From positions 62,001-126,000 of the forward strand of contig CAJTFK010000003.1 of the NCBI GenBank assembly GCA_910575505.1: 64,000 bases of DNA, in the 5' to 3' direction. The notes under the pieces were generated by a model, which was not told the DNA's origin, did no database searches, and saw nothing but the letters and a program-made list of their open reading frames with translations. Below, piece after piece: positions 6,621 to 13,998 of this stretch. Made by a program: the position numbers and the translations under genes. The DNA is from Oscillospiraceae bacterium. GTDB lineage: Bacteria; Bacillota; Clostridia; Oscillospirales; Oscillospiraceae. The first letter of the stretch is position 1. Every line of letters starts with the position of its first letter.

Positions 6621-8549
6621 TTAGTATTTCCGGGCCTCGTCCCGTCCGGCCTTCACGCCTTCCCAGGCCTTCCGGACGCTCTCCTTCTCGGACACGTCGG
6701 CAAGGCCCACGTTCCACCAGGACTCATAGCCGTCGGTCATGGTCTTGGGGATAACCTTCAGGTCGAAGAGGCAGGCCACGGTCTGCTTCTTGGCGTCCTC
6801 CAGGGCGGCCTCCAGCTCGGCAATGGTCTTGCAGGTGTAGGATTTCAGGCCGTAGCCCTCGCCGATCTTGGCATAGTCCACGGGAATCAGGTCCCCGGTG
6901 GGCTTCTTGCCGTCAGTGTAGCGGAACTCGGTGGCCAGGCTCCCGATGCCGTGGTTCATTTCCAGGTTGTTGATGCAGCCGAATCCGCAGTTGTCGAAAA
7001 TCAGGATATTGACCTTCTGCTTTTCCTGCTGGATGGTCATAATCTCGCTGTGGAGCATCTGGAAGCTGGAGTCGCCCACCACGCAGTAAACCTCGTTCTC
7101 AGGCTCGGCAAACTTCACGCCCAGGGTGGCGGCCACCTCGTAGCCCATGCAGGAATAGCCGTACTCGGCGTGATACCCGCCCCGCTTGTCGGTGGTCCAC
7201 ATCCGCTGCATGCAGCTGGGGAGGGAGCCGCCGGCGGTAATGATGGTGGCGTCGGCGTCGATGACCCGCCGGATGGCCGCCAGAGCGGCGGTCTGGGTAA
7301 TCTTGCCGTTGGTCAGCTTCACAAACTCGGGCACCGTCCGGGGGTCCCGGGCCTTGATGATGGGATCGAAGTCATCGCCGGTGTACTCGATGGAACCAAG
7401 GCGCTCCATCTCCTTGGCCCACACAGCCTTGGCCTCGGCAATCTCGTTGGTGTAGGCGGACCTCCAGCCCTTGGCCCGGAGCTTTTCCGCCAGAGCCTGA
7501 ACGGTGACCTTCGCGTCGCCGATAGCCTTCACCGCGTCCATTTTATAGGCGTGGAACCGGCAGTTATTGATGGTGACAAATTTTACGCCCTCATGCTGAT
7601 AGAGCCGCTTGGAGCTGGTGGTAAAGTCGGACATCCGGGAGCCGATGGCGATGACCACGTCGGCGTCCCTGGCGATGTGGTTGGAGGCGTAGGTGCCCGT
7701 GACGCCGATGCCGCCCAGGCACATGGAATGGCTGGACACACAGGCGCTCTTGCCCGCCTGGGTCTCACCGAAGGGAATGTTGAACTCCTGACAGAAGTTC
7801 TCCACGGTCTCTCCTGCGCCGGAGTAGCGCACGCCGCCGCCTACGATGACCAAGGGCTTTTTCGCGCCGGCGATGACTGCGGCGATATCCTCCAGCTCCT
7901 CTTCCACGGCCACAGGCCGGGTGATGCGGTGGACCCGCTTTTCAAAGAAGTAGGTGGGGAAGTCGTAGCTCTCGCCCTCCACGTCCTGGGGCAGGGCGAT
8001 GCAGCAGGCGCCGGTCTCGGCGGGGTCGGTGAGAACCCGCATGGCGTTGATGAGGGCGGTCATGACCTGCTCGGGCCGGGTCACCCGGTCCCAGTACTTG
8101 CAGACGGGCTTGAAGGCGTCGTTGGTGGAGACGGCCAGGCTGCTGCTCTGCTCCAGCTGCTGGAGCACGGGGTCCGGCTGGCGGGAGGCGAAGGTGTCCG
8201 CCGGGAAGACCAGCAGGGGGATGTTGTTCACCGTGGCGGTGGCGCAGGCGGTGACCATGTTGGCCGCGCCGGGGCCCACGGAGGAGGCGCAGGCGATGAT
8301 GCGCTTGCGGCAGTTCTGCTTGGCGAAGGCAATGGCCACGTGGCACATGCCCTGCTCGTTCCGGCCCTGCATGACCCGCAGGGAGCCGGGATTGGTGTCC
8401 AGGGCCTCGCCCAGGCCCACGGCAATGCCGTGGCCGAAGATGGTGAAGAAGCCCTCCACGAATTTGTTCTCCACGCCGTCCATGGAGACGTACTGGTTAT
8501 CCAGGAATTTCACGATGGCCTGGGCCGTGGTTAAGCGAATGGTGTCCAT
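6621..8549 (-). CDS. iolD: 3D-(3,5/4)-trihydroxycyclohexane-1,2-dione hydrolase
   Basis: IolD is a thiamine-diphosphate-dependent hydrolase that opens the six-carbon ring of the diketone to 5-deoxyglucuronate. The 642-residue protein shows the three-part TPP-enzyme layout: an N-terminal pyrimidine-binding domain (GRNEQGMCHVA with the catalytic Glu), a central Rossmann-like domain, and a C-terminal diphosphate-binding domain with GDSSFQ...N (GDSSFQMLHSE about residue 485, then DNCGFGCINN). Its length matches IolD (about 640). The ATG at 8549 follows GGGAGG. It lies between iolB and the zinc-ribbon gene. Confidence 0.95.
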   Translation of the reverse strand: MDTIRLTTAQAIVKFLDNQYVSMDGVENKFVEGFFTIFGHGIAVGLGEALDTNPGSLRVMQGRNEQGMCHVAIAFAKQNCRKRIIACASSVGPGAANMVTACATATVNNIPLLVFPADTFASRQPDPVLQQLEQSSSLAVSTNDAFKPVCKYWDRVTRPEQVMTALINAMRVLTDPAETGACCIALPQDVEGESYDFPTYFFEKRVHRITRPVAVEEELEDIAAVIAGAKKPLVIVGGGVRYSGAGETVENFCQEFNIPFGETQAGKSACVSSHSMCLGGIGVTGTYASNHIARDADVVIAIGSRMSDFTTSSKRLYQHEGVKFVTINNCRFHAYKMDAVKAIGDAKVTVQALAEKLRAKGWRSAYTNEIAEAKAVWAKEMERLGSIEYTGDDFDPIIKARDPRTVPEFVKLTNGKITQTAALAAIRRVIDADATIITAGGSLPSCMQRMWTTDKRGGYHAEYGYSCMGYEVAATLGVKFAEPENEVYCVVGDSSFQMLHSEIMTIQQEKQKVNILIFDNCGFGCINNLEMNHGIGSLATEFRYTDGKKPTGDLIPVDYAKIGEGYGLKSYTCKTIAELEAALEDAKKQTVACLFDLKVIPKTMTDGYESWWNVGLADVSEKESVRKAWEGVKAGRDEARKY

Positions 8550-8593
8550 TGGAAAAACCTCCCTTTAAATTAGGAATCGGAAATGAGGCAGGA

Positions 8594-9394
8594 TCAGCCC
8601 TGATAGATATGGTCGTTGGCGTCGGGCTTCCAGAGCCAGGCGTGCTCCTCGTCGTCAATGCGGGTTTTCAGCCAGGGGTCGCCCTCCAGATGCCGGATAC
8701 CCCAGGCGTAGCACATGGCATAGCCCGGCGCGGCGGTCTGGGAGTGAAAGCCGCTGGTGATGACCGCCAGGCCGTTGTGCCCGGTCTGATAGATCTCGCC
8801 GTTGGCGAAGCCCGCGCCGAAGCCGTGGGGATAATCGAAGCGGTAGAAATAGACCTCCGGCTGAGGATGGTGATGGGGCGGATAGGAGGACCACTTGCCC
8901 GGGTGGTTCAGCACCTCCCCCAGGACCATGTTTGAGAAGGGAGCGTTGTCATGGTCGAAGAAGGTCTTGATCTCCCGCTCCATGCAGCCCAGCAGCTCGC
9001 CGCTGCAGCCGGCGTGCTGGGTCTGGACGGTGTCGGGAGTATACATGACGGCCTCAAAGGGCTTGTCGTTCCGGGTCTTCTGGATGTACAGCTCGCTGTG
9101 GGCCCTGGCGGTGAGGGTAACCTTCTCCCCCCGGCCCGCCAGGAGGCAGTAGGCCTCGTGATGGAAGCAGTCGGGGCGTTCGGCCTCCACGGTTTTCCCC
9201 GCCCAGGCATACGTCACGCTGCCGGCGAAGAGCAGCACGGCGATCTCCTTTTCCGCCTCTTCAAAGGTAAAGGCGTCGCCGGCCTCCATCACCAGCAGAC
9301 CCACGTCCATCTGAGTGCCCATATCGTCCGCCGCGGCGTCGATGTAGGCGTTATAGCCCTGCTTGAGTTCATTGTTCTTGCTGAAATAGGTCAT
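8594..9394 (-). CDS. iolB: 5-deoxy-glucuronate isomerase
   Basis: IolB converts 5-deoxyglucuronate to 5-dehydro-2-deoxygluconate. The 266-residue protein is a bicupin; the C-terminal cupin has the metal-binding run PPHHHPQPEVYFYRF (about residue 175), with a later His in SGFHSQTAAPGYAMCY. The length matches IolB. The start at 9394 has GGGAG nine bases upstream; the frame is open further upstream without a ribosome site. A MITE and a palindrome fill the 306-bp gap to iolE, so iolB-iolD-iolG may be separately promoted or simply disrupted. Confidence 0.95.
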   Translation of the reverse strand: MTYFSKNNELKQGYNAYIDAAADDMGTQMDVGLLVMEAGDAFTFEEAEKEIAVLLFAGSVTYAWAGKTVEAERPDCFHHEAYCLLAGRGEKVTLTARAHSELYIQKTRNDKPFEAVMYTPDTVQTQHAGCSGELLGCMEREIKTFFDHDNAPFSNMVLGEVLNHPGKWSSYPPHHHPQPEVYFYRFDYPHGFGAGFANGEIYQTGHNGLAVITSGFHSQTAAPGYAMCYAWGIRHLEGDPWLKTRIDDEEHAWLWKPDANDHIYQG

Positions 9395-9483
9395 TGGAAT
9401 CATCTCCCAAATAAATTTCGGTAGGAAAGGCTCCATCATGCCGCCCCTTTTGAAAAAAGAGGGAGGGCAGAGGGTGCGGCACA

Positions 9484-9507
9484 GGGGCCGGGCTCTGTCC
9501 CGGCCCC
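9484..9507. repeat. GGGACAGAGCCC-type palindrome (REP-like), copy 1
   Basis: Arms GGGGCCGGG and CCCGGCCCC surround CTCTGT. This is one of seven related palindromes in the window with the core GGGCTCTGTCCC or its complement; it sits in the iolE-iolB gap. Confidence 0.7.
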
Positions 9508-9540
9508 CGGGGTAGGGGTCGAAGTCCCCTCTTTACCTTA

Positions 9541-9700
9541 GAGCCTGTTTAATATCTCAACGTGTGCGTATTGGCGAGGGGATTTTTTGTCCTGCAAGGC
9601 AAAAATCCACAGGCATCCTGACGGATGGCAAGGATTTTTAACGCAGTCAGGGCGGAAAATACACTGTCAAGACGTGCGCGGGGAAATTTTAAACAGTCTC
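9541..9700 (+). mobile_element. MITE-like element, family 2
   Basis: This 160-bp element has ends GAGCCTGTTTAA and (reverse complement) GAGACTGTTTAA, flanked by TTA on both sides. The right TTA is the TAA stop of iolE on the minus strand. Ends of this form are typical of IS5-family elements. It shares the inner ATCCTGACGGAT hairpin with family 1 but differs elsewhere. It has no open reading frame of its own. Confidence 0.8.
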
Positions 9701-10603
9701 TTAAAGTCCCGTGTGCTCGCGGATGTACTTCCGGCCCTTCATGGCGTACTCCAGGGGATTGGCCTTGGAGGGGTCCTGCTCGGCCTCCACCAGCAGCCAG
9801 CCCTGATAGCCGGCGTCGGAGAGCACCTTGAACACGGGGTCGAAATCCACATTGCCGTCGCCGGGGACGGTAAACGCGCCGTTGCGCACGGACTGGAGGA
9901 AGCTCCAGTTGTTCTTCCGGGCCTCTTCCACCACGGGCAGCCGCATGTCCTTCAGGTGGACATGGCCCACCCGGTCCACATATTTCTTCAGCATGGTCAG
10001 GGGGTCTTCGCCGGCGAAGGTAAAATGACCGGTGTCATAGCACAGGAACACATACCGGGGGTCGGTGTTGGCCATCATGCGGTCCGTCTCCTCGCTGGTC
10101 TGGACCACGGTGCCCATGTGGTGATGGAAGCAGAGCTTGAAGCCCCGGTCAGCGGCGATTTTGCCCAGCTTGTTCAGCCCGCCGCAGAAGCGGTCCCACT
10201 CCGCGTCGTCCATCACGTGCTTGTGGCCTCCGGTGAGGATGGGGGTATCCATTTTGCCCTGAATGGAATAGCTCTGCTCGCTGACGTTGATACGGTTGGC
10301 GCCCACGGCGGACAGGAAGTCCAGATTGGCAATGAAATCCTTTTCCTCTTCCTCAAAGGGACGGGTCAGAATAAAGGAGGAATACCAGCGGCTGGCAATG
10401 CGCATCCCCCGCAGGTCCAGAGCCTTTTTCAGCTCGGCGGGGTCAGAAGGATACTTGTTGCCGATTTCACAGCCGGTGAAGCCCGCCAAGGCCATCTCGC
10501 TGACGATCTGCTGGAAGGTGTTCTCAGCGCCCAGCTCCGGCATGTCGTCGTTGCACCAGCCAATGGGCGCAATGCCAAGGTTTACAGTTTTGGGATCAAA
10601 CAT
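9701..10603 (-). CDS. iolE: myo-inosose-2 dehydratase
   Basis: IolE dehydrates 2-keto-myo-inositol to the trihydroxycyclohexane-dione used by IolD. The 300-residue protein is a xylose-isomerase-like TIM barrel: GIAPIGWCNDD at the start, FHHHMGTVVQ (about residue 155), YDTGHFTFAG and GHVHLKDMR with the metal-binding Asp/His residues, and LLVEAEQDPS at the end. The length matches IolE. AGGAGG lies ten bases before the ATG. It is the first gene of the series, and the stop codon coincides with the MITE target duplication. Confidence 0.95.
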   Translation of the reverse strand: MFDPKTVNLGIAPIGWCNDDMPELGAENTFQQIVSEMALAGFTGCEIGNKYPSDPAELKKALDLRGMRIASRWYSSFILTRPFEEEEKDFIANLDFLSAVGANRINVSEQSYSIQGKMDTPILTGGHKHVMDDAEWDRFCGGLNKLGKIAADRGFKLCFHHHMGTVVQTSEETDRMMANTDPRYVFLCYDTGHFTFAGEDPLTMLKKYVDRVGHVHLKDMRLPVVEEARKNNWSFLQSVRNGAFTVPGDGNVDFDPVFKVLSDAGYQGWLLVEAEQDPSKANPLEYAMKGRKYIREHTGL

Positions 10604-10717
10604 GGTGATCAGACCTCCTTGAAAAATAACGGCTTGCGGGCCAATGCCCCGATCCCGCGCCGGGCCCGGGAAAAAGGTCCTGTCTGTTTTATACAAAAAC
10701 GCAGAGGCGCATCACTG

Positions 10718-10768
10718 CGTAAGCGTTTTCGTTACATAAAAATTAGCATTGTCCGGAGAAAAAAGCAA
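10718..10768 (-). promoter_or_regulatory. Putative iolE promoter with LacI/CcpA-type operator
   Basis: On the minus strand TTGCTT (10768-10763) and TAATTT (10745-10740) are 17 bp apart, a weak but correctly spaced promoter. Just downstream lies CGAAAACGCTTACG (10731-10718), close to the CcpA cre/LacI-family pattern with central CG. Position at the transcription start suggests repression. Hexamers are far from consensus, so the promoter is less certain than the operator. A 6-bp inverted repeat ACGCAG/CTGCGT follows at 10699-10720. Confidence 0.55.
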
Positions 10769-10928
10769 TGGTTTTTCCCACAGGCTCGGAAATTTTTCCG
10801 ATTTTGCCAAAGGCCCTCGGCCTTTTTTTATGGTTATGACAGAAGGGCTCCGGTTTTTCCGCCAAACCTGCGTGCCTGAACGGCGGACGGCCCCGCTGCC
10901 TGCCGAAAACACCCAAAATACGGAATAA

Positions 10929-11630
10929 TTACCACCAGTCCACCCAGCCGGCGCCGCTGGTCCCCGGGGCGAAGGGCTCGGGAAAGGCGTCGGAGGCCTC
11001 CATCTCCGCCCGGATGGCGGCGGAGAGGTCCTCCACCGTGTCCGGGCCGTAATCGGCGAAGGAACGGCTGTTCATCAGGATGGCCCCCACACGGCACATG
11101 TCGTTCAGGTTGGCCTCCTGAATCTCCTCGGTCTGAGAGGAACAGCAGTCCGTCAGCACCACGGTGTTGTACTCCAGGGCAATGGCGTCGTAGCAGGTGG
11201 TCCGGACGCAGTTGGGTGTGGTGGTGCCCGCCAGAATCACCGTCCGCACATCCAGCCGCCGGAGAATCAGGTCCAGCTCTGTCTGGAAAAAGGCGCTCCA
11301 GCGGGGCTTGATGACGGTGTAGTCCCCCGGCTGTGGGCGGAGAGCCTCCGGAGCCTGGGCGCTGTTGAAGCCCTGAGAGGCAGGTGTGCAGGCGTGGCCG
11401 CCGGCCTTCCAGGCGGCGTAGCGGGTCAGCTCCACGTCGCTGCCGTCGGAGCGGTAAATCCGCTTGACGAAGAACACGGGGATGCCCTTGCTCCGGGCCA
11501 GATCCAGGGCGCGGGCGCAGGCGGGAACGGTGGCCATGGCCCCCTGGATGCAGTGGCCTCCCCGGGGGTCCACAAAGCCGTTTTCCATGTCGATGAGGAT
11601 GAAGGCGGAACGGGTAGGGTTGGGCTTCAT
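10929..11630 (-). CDS. Isochorismatase-family cysteine hydrolase
   Basis: This 233-residue protein has the family's Asp-Lys-Cys triad: Asp14 in FILIDMENGFVDP, Lys in VIKPRWSAFF (about residue 107) and Cys in TTTPNCVRTTCYDA (about residue 141), with the preceding residues in the usual cis-peptide position. Members hydrolyse isochorismate, nicotinamide or other amides; the substrate cannot be read. AGGAGG is nine bases before the ATG. It lies upstream of the iol series on the same strand, separated by about 160 bp and the iolE promoter; a link to inositol use is not supported. Confidence 0.88.
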   Translation of the reverse strand: MKPNPTRSAFILIDMENGFVDPRGGHCIQGAMATVPACARALDLARSKGIPVFFVKRIYRSDGSDVELTRYAAWKAGGHACTPASQGFNSAQAPEALRPQPGDYTVIKPRWSAFFQTELDLILRRLDVRTVILAGTTTPNCVRTTCYDAIALEYNTVVLTDCCSSQTEEIQEANLNDMCRVGAILMNSRSFADYGPDTVEDLSAAIRAEMEASDAFPEPFAPGTSGAGWVDWW

Positions 11631-11667
11631 AAAACAGGTCCTCCTATGCTGTCAGCTTATCTGTAAA

Positions 11668-11757
11668 GAGCGGAGACGGGAGCGTGGAGATAAAGGTTAT
11701 TTGCAGTGCACGCATCTCTTTACTCTCAACGCTATTGCTCTCGGCTCTTCACTCTTA
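11668..11757 (+). repeat. Purine-rich intergenic repeat, copy A
   Basis: It starts GAGCGGAGAC, contains GTGGAGATAA, and ends in the pyrimidine-rich GCTCTTCACTC, so the ends are roughly complementary. Copy B at 12835 matches closely over the first 45 bases. It ends two bases from the stop of the adjacent membrane-protein gene. Confidence 0.65.
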
Positions 11758-11758
11758 A

Positions 11759-12814
11759 TCAGTAGGTAAAGGGCACGCCCCGGCGGATCAGATCCGCCAG
11801 AAGCTGTCCTGTGCCTGTCATGCCGGCGCCGGGCGCCAGCAGGGTTTCCCCCTTCCGGTCCAGCAGCCGGCAGCCGGATATGGGCCCGATGCCGGTGACA
11901 GTGGTCCGGATACGGACGGCGGCCACATCGTCAAAGGAGCAGTCCGTCACCCGCCCCCGTCCGTCCCGGCGGCGGATGCGGTCCCCAGCGATCTCCACCT
12001 GTTCCCGCCGGACCCAAACCATGCCCAGGACCGCCAGCAGAGCAAAGGGCGCCAGGCACAGGGCTTCCAGCCGTGCCCCGTCCGAAAACGCCAGGACGGC
12101 CACAGCCAGGACAAACACCAGAAGCGCGGCAAAAACCACGGTGAAGGCCCCGGCATAGGCAAGCCGGTACCAGCCCGGCACTGCTGCCGGCAGCTCCAAA
12201 GCCTGCTCCTCCCTCCGGGGACCGGGGGACAGCAGAGGCGGCGGAGCCTCCGGTATCCGGCCGGTCCGCTCCACGAACAGCGCCCGGCGGCTGCGCAGGT
12301 CTGCCAGCAGGACGTCCAGACCCTCCATGGTCACGTTCAGACGGCACAGCTCCCGGCCCCCACGGTCCCGGAGAACCAGGGTTTCCCGGCCCTGACGGGC
12401 CTGAACCGCCCCGATATCAGAGAATGTAAAGGTCCTGTCCCTCTGCCGCCAGCGGCGGAGGGTCAGGGTCTCACCGTCCACCGTCAGGCTGTCCCGGCGT
12501 CTCTTCACCGCCAGCAGGGGACAGAGGAGGGCCAGCCCCGCCAGCAGCAGCACGGCAGTCAGCGCCGCCGCCAGAAGACCGAGCAGGAACACCACTCCCT
12601 TCCAGCCGTCAAAGAGGAACAGCACATGCCAGAGCCCCACCGCCGCAGCCGCCCCCAGAACGGCAATCAGACAGTATCCCGCCAGAAGAACGGCCAGGGG
12701 GGACAGCAGAATCCACACCACCCGCTCCGCCCTGGAGTGCCGCACCTCGTAGCGGGCCGGGATGTAAACCGCAAACGTATACCGCCGCAGGCCGTCTTTT
12801 TTCCTTTGGAGCAT
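11759..12814 (-). CDS. Unrecognised membrane protein with two PH-like halves
   Basis: I do not recognise a named family. The 351-residue protein has two similar halves, each with two hydrophobic segments followed by a beta-rich soluble part: residues about 30-100 then LTVDGETLTLRRW, and residues about 215-265 then VEIAGDRIRRRDGRG. The alternation of a membrane hairpin with a short beta domain resembles bacterial PH-like proteins. The start at 12814 is preferred because AGGAGGG directly abuts the upstream ATG at 12820. It is flanked by purine-rich repeats on both sides. Confidence 0.7.
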   Translation of the reverse strand: MLQRKKDGLRRYTFAVYIPARYEVRHSRAERVVWILLSPLAVLLAGYCLIAVLGAAAAVGLWHVLFLFDGWKGVVFLLGLLAAALTAVLLLAGLALLCPLLAVKRRRDSLTVDGETLTLRRWRQRDRTFTFSDIGAVQARQGRETLVLRDRGGRELCRLNVTMEGLDVLLADLRSRRALFVERTGRIPEAPPPLLSPGPRREEQALELPAAVPGWYRLAYAGAFTVVFAALLVFVLAVAVLAFSDGARLEALCLAPFALLAVLGMVWVRREQVEIAGDRIRRRDGRGRVTDCSFDDVAAVRIRTTVTGIGPISGCRLLDRKGETLLAPGAGMTGTGQLLADLIRRGVPFTY

Positions 12815-12834
12815 CGGCATCCCTCCTGTTTCTG

Positions 12835-12921
12835 GAGCGGAGACAGGAAAGTGGAGATAAGTGTTATCTGCGGCTCCCGACTCTCTTCGCTCTTCACTCC
12901 CGGCTCTTCACGCTCAGCTCT
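12835..12921 (+). repeat. Purine-rich intergenic repeat, copy B
   Basis: It begins GAGCGGAGACAGGAAAGTG and includes GATAAGTGTTATC; the second half is pyrimidine-rich with repeated GCTCTTCAC. It abuts MITE copy 2. Confidence 0.65.
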
Positions 12922-12923
12922 CA

Positions 12924-13084
12924 GAACCTGTATTCATAGCCGGGGGATACTGGACGGGCAAGGATTTTTCCTGCCGGACAAGGAGCGTTTCCGCGGCAAT
13001 CCTGACGGATTGCAGGGAATACCGACGCGGTGCGGCGGGAAAAAGGCCGATCAGACAGTGTTCAACGGCTGTGAAGACAGGTTC
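12924..13084 (+). mobile_element. MITE-like element, family 1, copy 2
   Basis: This 161-bp element is about 80-85% identical by eye to copies 1 and 3, with ends GAACCTGTATTC and (reverse complement) GAACCTGTCTTC. Flanks are TCA on the left and TTA on the right, so the target duplication is imperfect here. It supplies the last codons of the adjacent methyltransferase gene. Confidence 0.8.
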
Positions 13085-13899
13085 TTAATAAAACTGTGTA
13101 CGCGGAATGATATCCGGACCGTCAGCCGGTCCAGGGCCTCCAGCCGCTCCACTCCGGCCCTGGGGGTCTTCCAGGCATAGGGCGTCATATGGAACAGGTT
13201 CCGGATGTCCTCCCGGCTCTCCAGGGTGACAGACCCCTCCACCGGCACAATCTCCCGGTAGGCGAAGCCCTCATAAGGGGTTTCCTTCTCCTCATTGGGA
13301 TAGGGCCGGTCATAGAGAACCTGTTTCAGCTCCCAGAGGTGAAGGGGGCCGGGCACCACATACAAAAAGGCTCCCCCGGGCCTCAAAACCCGGCGAAACT
13401 CCTCCAGGGCAAGAGGCGAAAAGCAGTTCAGCAGTACATCCACAGACCCCTCCGCCAGAGGCAGGCGATAGGAGGAGGCCACGGCGAATTCCGCCTCCTT
13501 CGCCCGTTTCGCGGCGGTCCGAAGGGCCAGCTTGGAGATGTCCGTCCCCGCCGCCCGGGGCCGCTTTCCGCCTGCCGCGAGAGCCTGGAGAATGCCGGCG
13601 GTATACCAGCCTTCGCCGCAGCCGGCGTCCAGAATCACCGGACCTTCGCCGGAAAGAGACATCATCTGACAACAGAGGGTATCCAGCAGAGGCTGGTAAT
13701 ACCCTTTGGACAGGAATTCCCGCCGGGCGGACACCATATCCCGGTCGTCGCCGGGGCTGGCGGAGTGCTTTTGATTGGGGGGCAGCAGGTGGACATAGCC
13801 CTCTTTTGCCCGGTCGAAGCTGTGACCATTGGGGCAGCGGTATGTATGCGCCTCCCGCTCCAGGGGACCGGCGCAGAGAGGACAGCGGAACAGGCTCAC
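13051..13899 (-). CDS. RlmA-like 23S rRNA (guanine-N1) methyltransferase
   Basis: This SAM-dependent methyltransferase is of the RlmA type, which modifies a guanine in 23S rRNA helix 35. The 282-residue protein starts with a four-cysteine/histidine zinc finger (FRCPLCAGPL ... YRCPNGHSFD), has the SAM motif VILDAGCGEGWYTAGI (about residue 90) and the later NCFSPLALEEFRRVLRPGG. The GTG start at 13899 follows GAGGG. The last twelve or so residues are encoded inside MITE copy 2, so the original C-terminus was replaced; without them the length (about 270) fits the family. Confidence 0.88.
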   Translation of the reverse strand: MSLFRCPLCAGPLEREAHTYRCPNGHSFDRAKEGYVHLLPPNQKHSASPGDDRDMVSARREFLSKGYYQPLLDTLCCQMMSLSGEGPVILDAGCGEGWYTAGILQALAAGGKRPRAAGTDISKLALRTAAKRAKEAEFAVASSYRLPLAEGSVDVLLNCFSPLALEEFRRVLRPGGAFLYVVPGPLHLWELKQVLYDRPYPNEEKETPYEGFAYREIVPVEGSVTLESREDIRNLFHMTPYAWKTPRAGVERLEALDRLTVRISFRVHSFIKNLSSQPLNTV

Positions 13900-13998
13900 A
13901 GGCCCTCGCCCCCTTCCATCATGTTATGGATTCAAGTCCCGTTTCCCGGACGGCCTCGAGTCCGCGGACGGACTGCCGCGGTGTCCTCGGAAAACGGC

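Noticed and set aside
6567-8534. 655-residue plus-strand frame opposite iolD
   Set aside because: iolD on the other strand is certain; the mirror frame has no start signal or recognisable motif.
10809-10829. Terminator between the cysteine hydrolase gene and the iolE promoter
   Set aside because: The AAAGGCC/GGCCTTT stem has its long T-run on the plus strand, where no gene ends; it is too weak to assign for the minus-strand gene.
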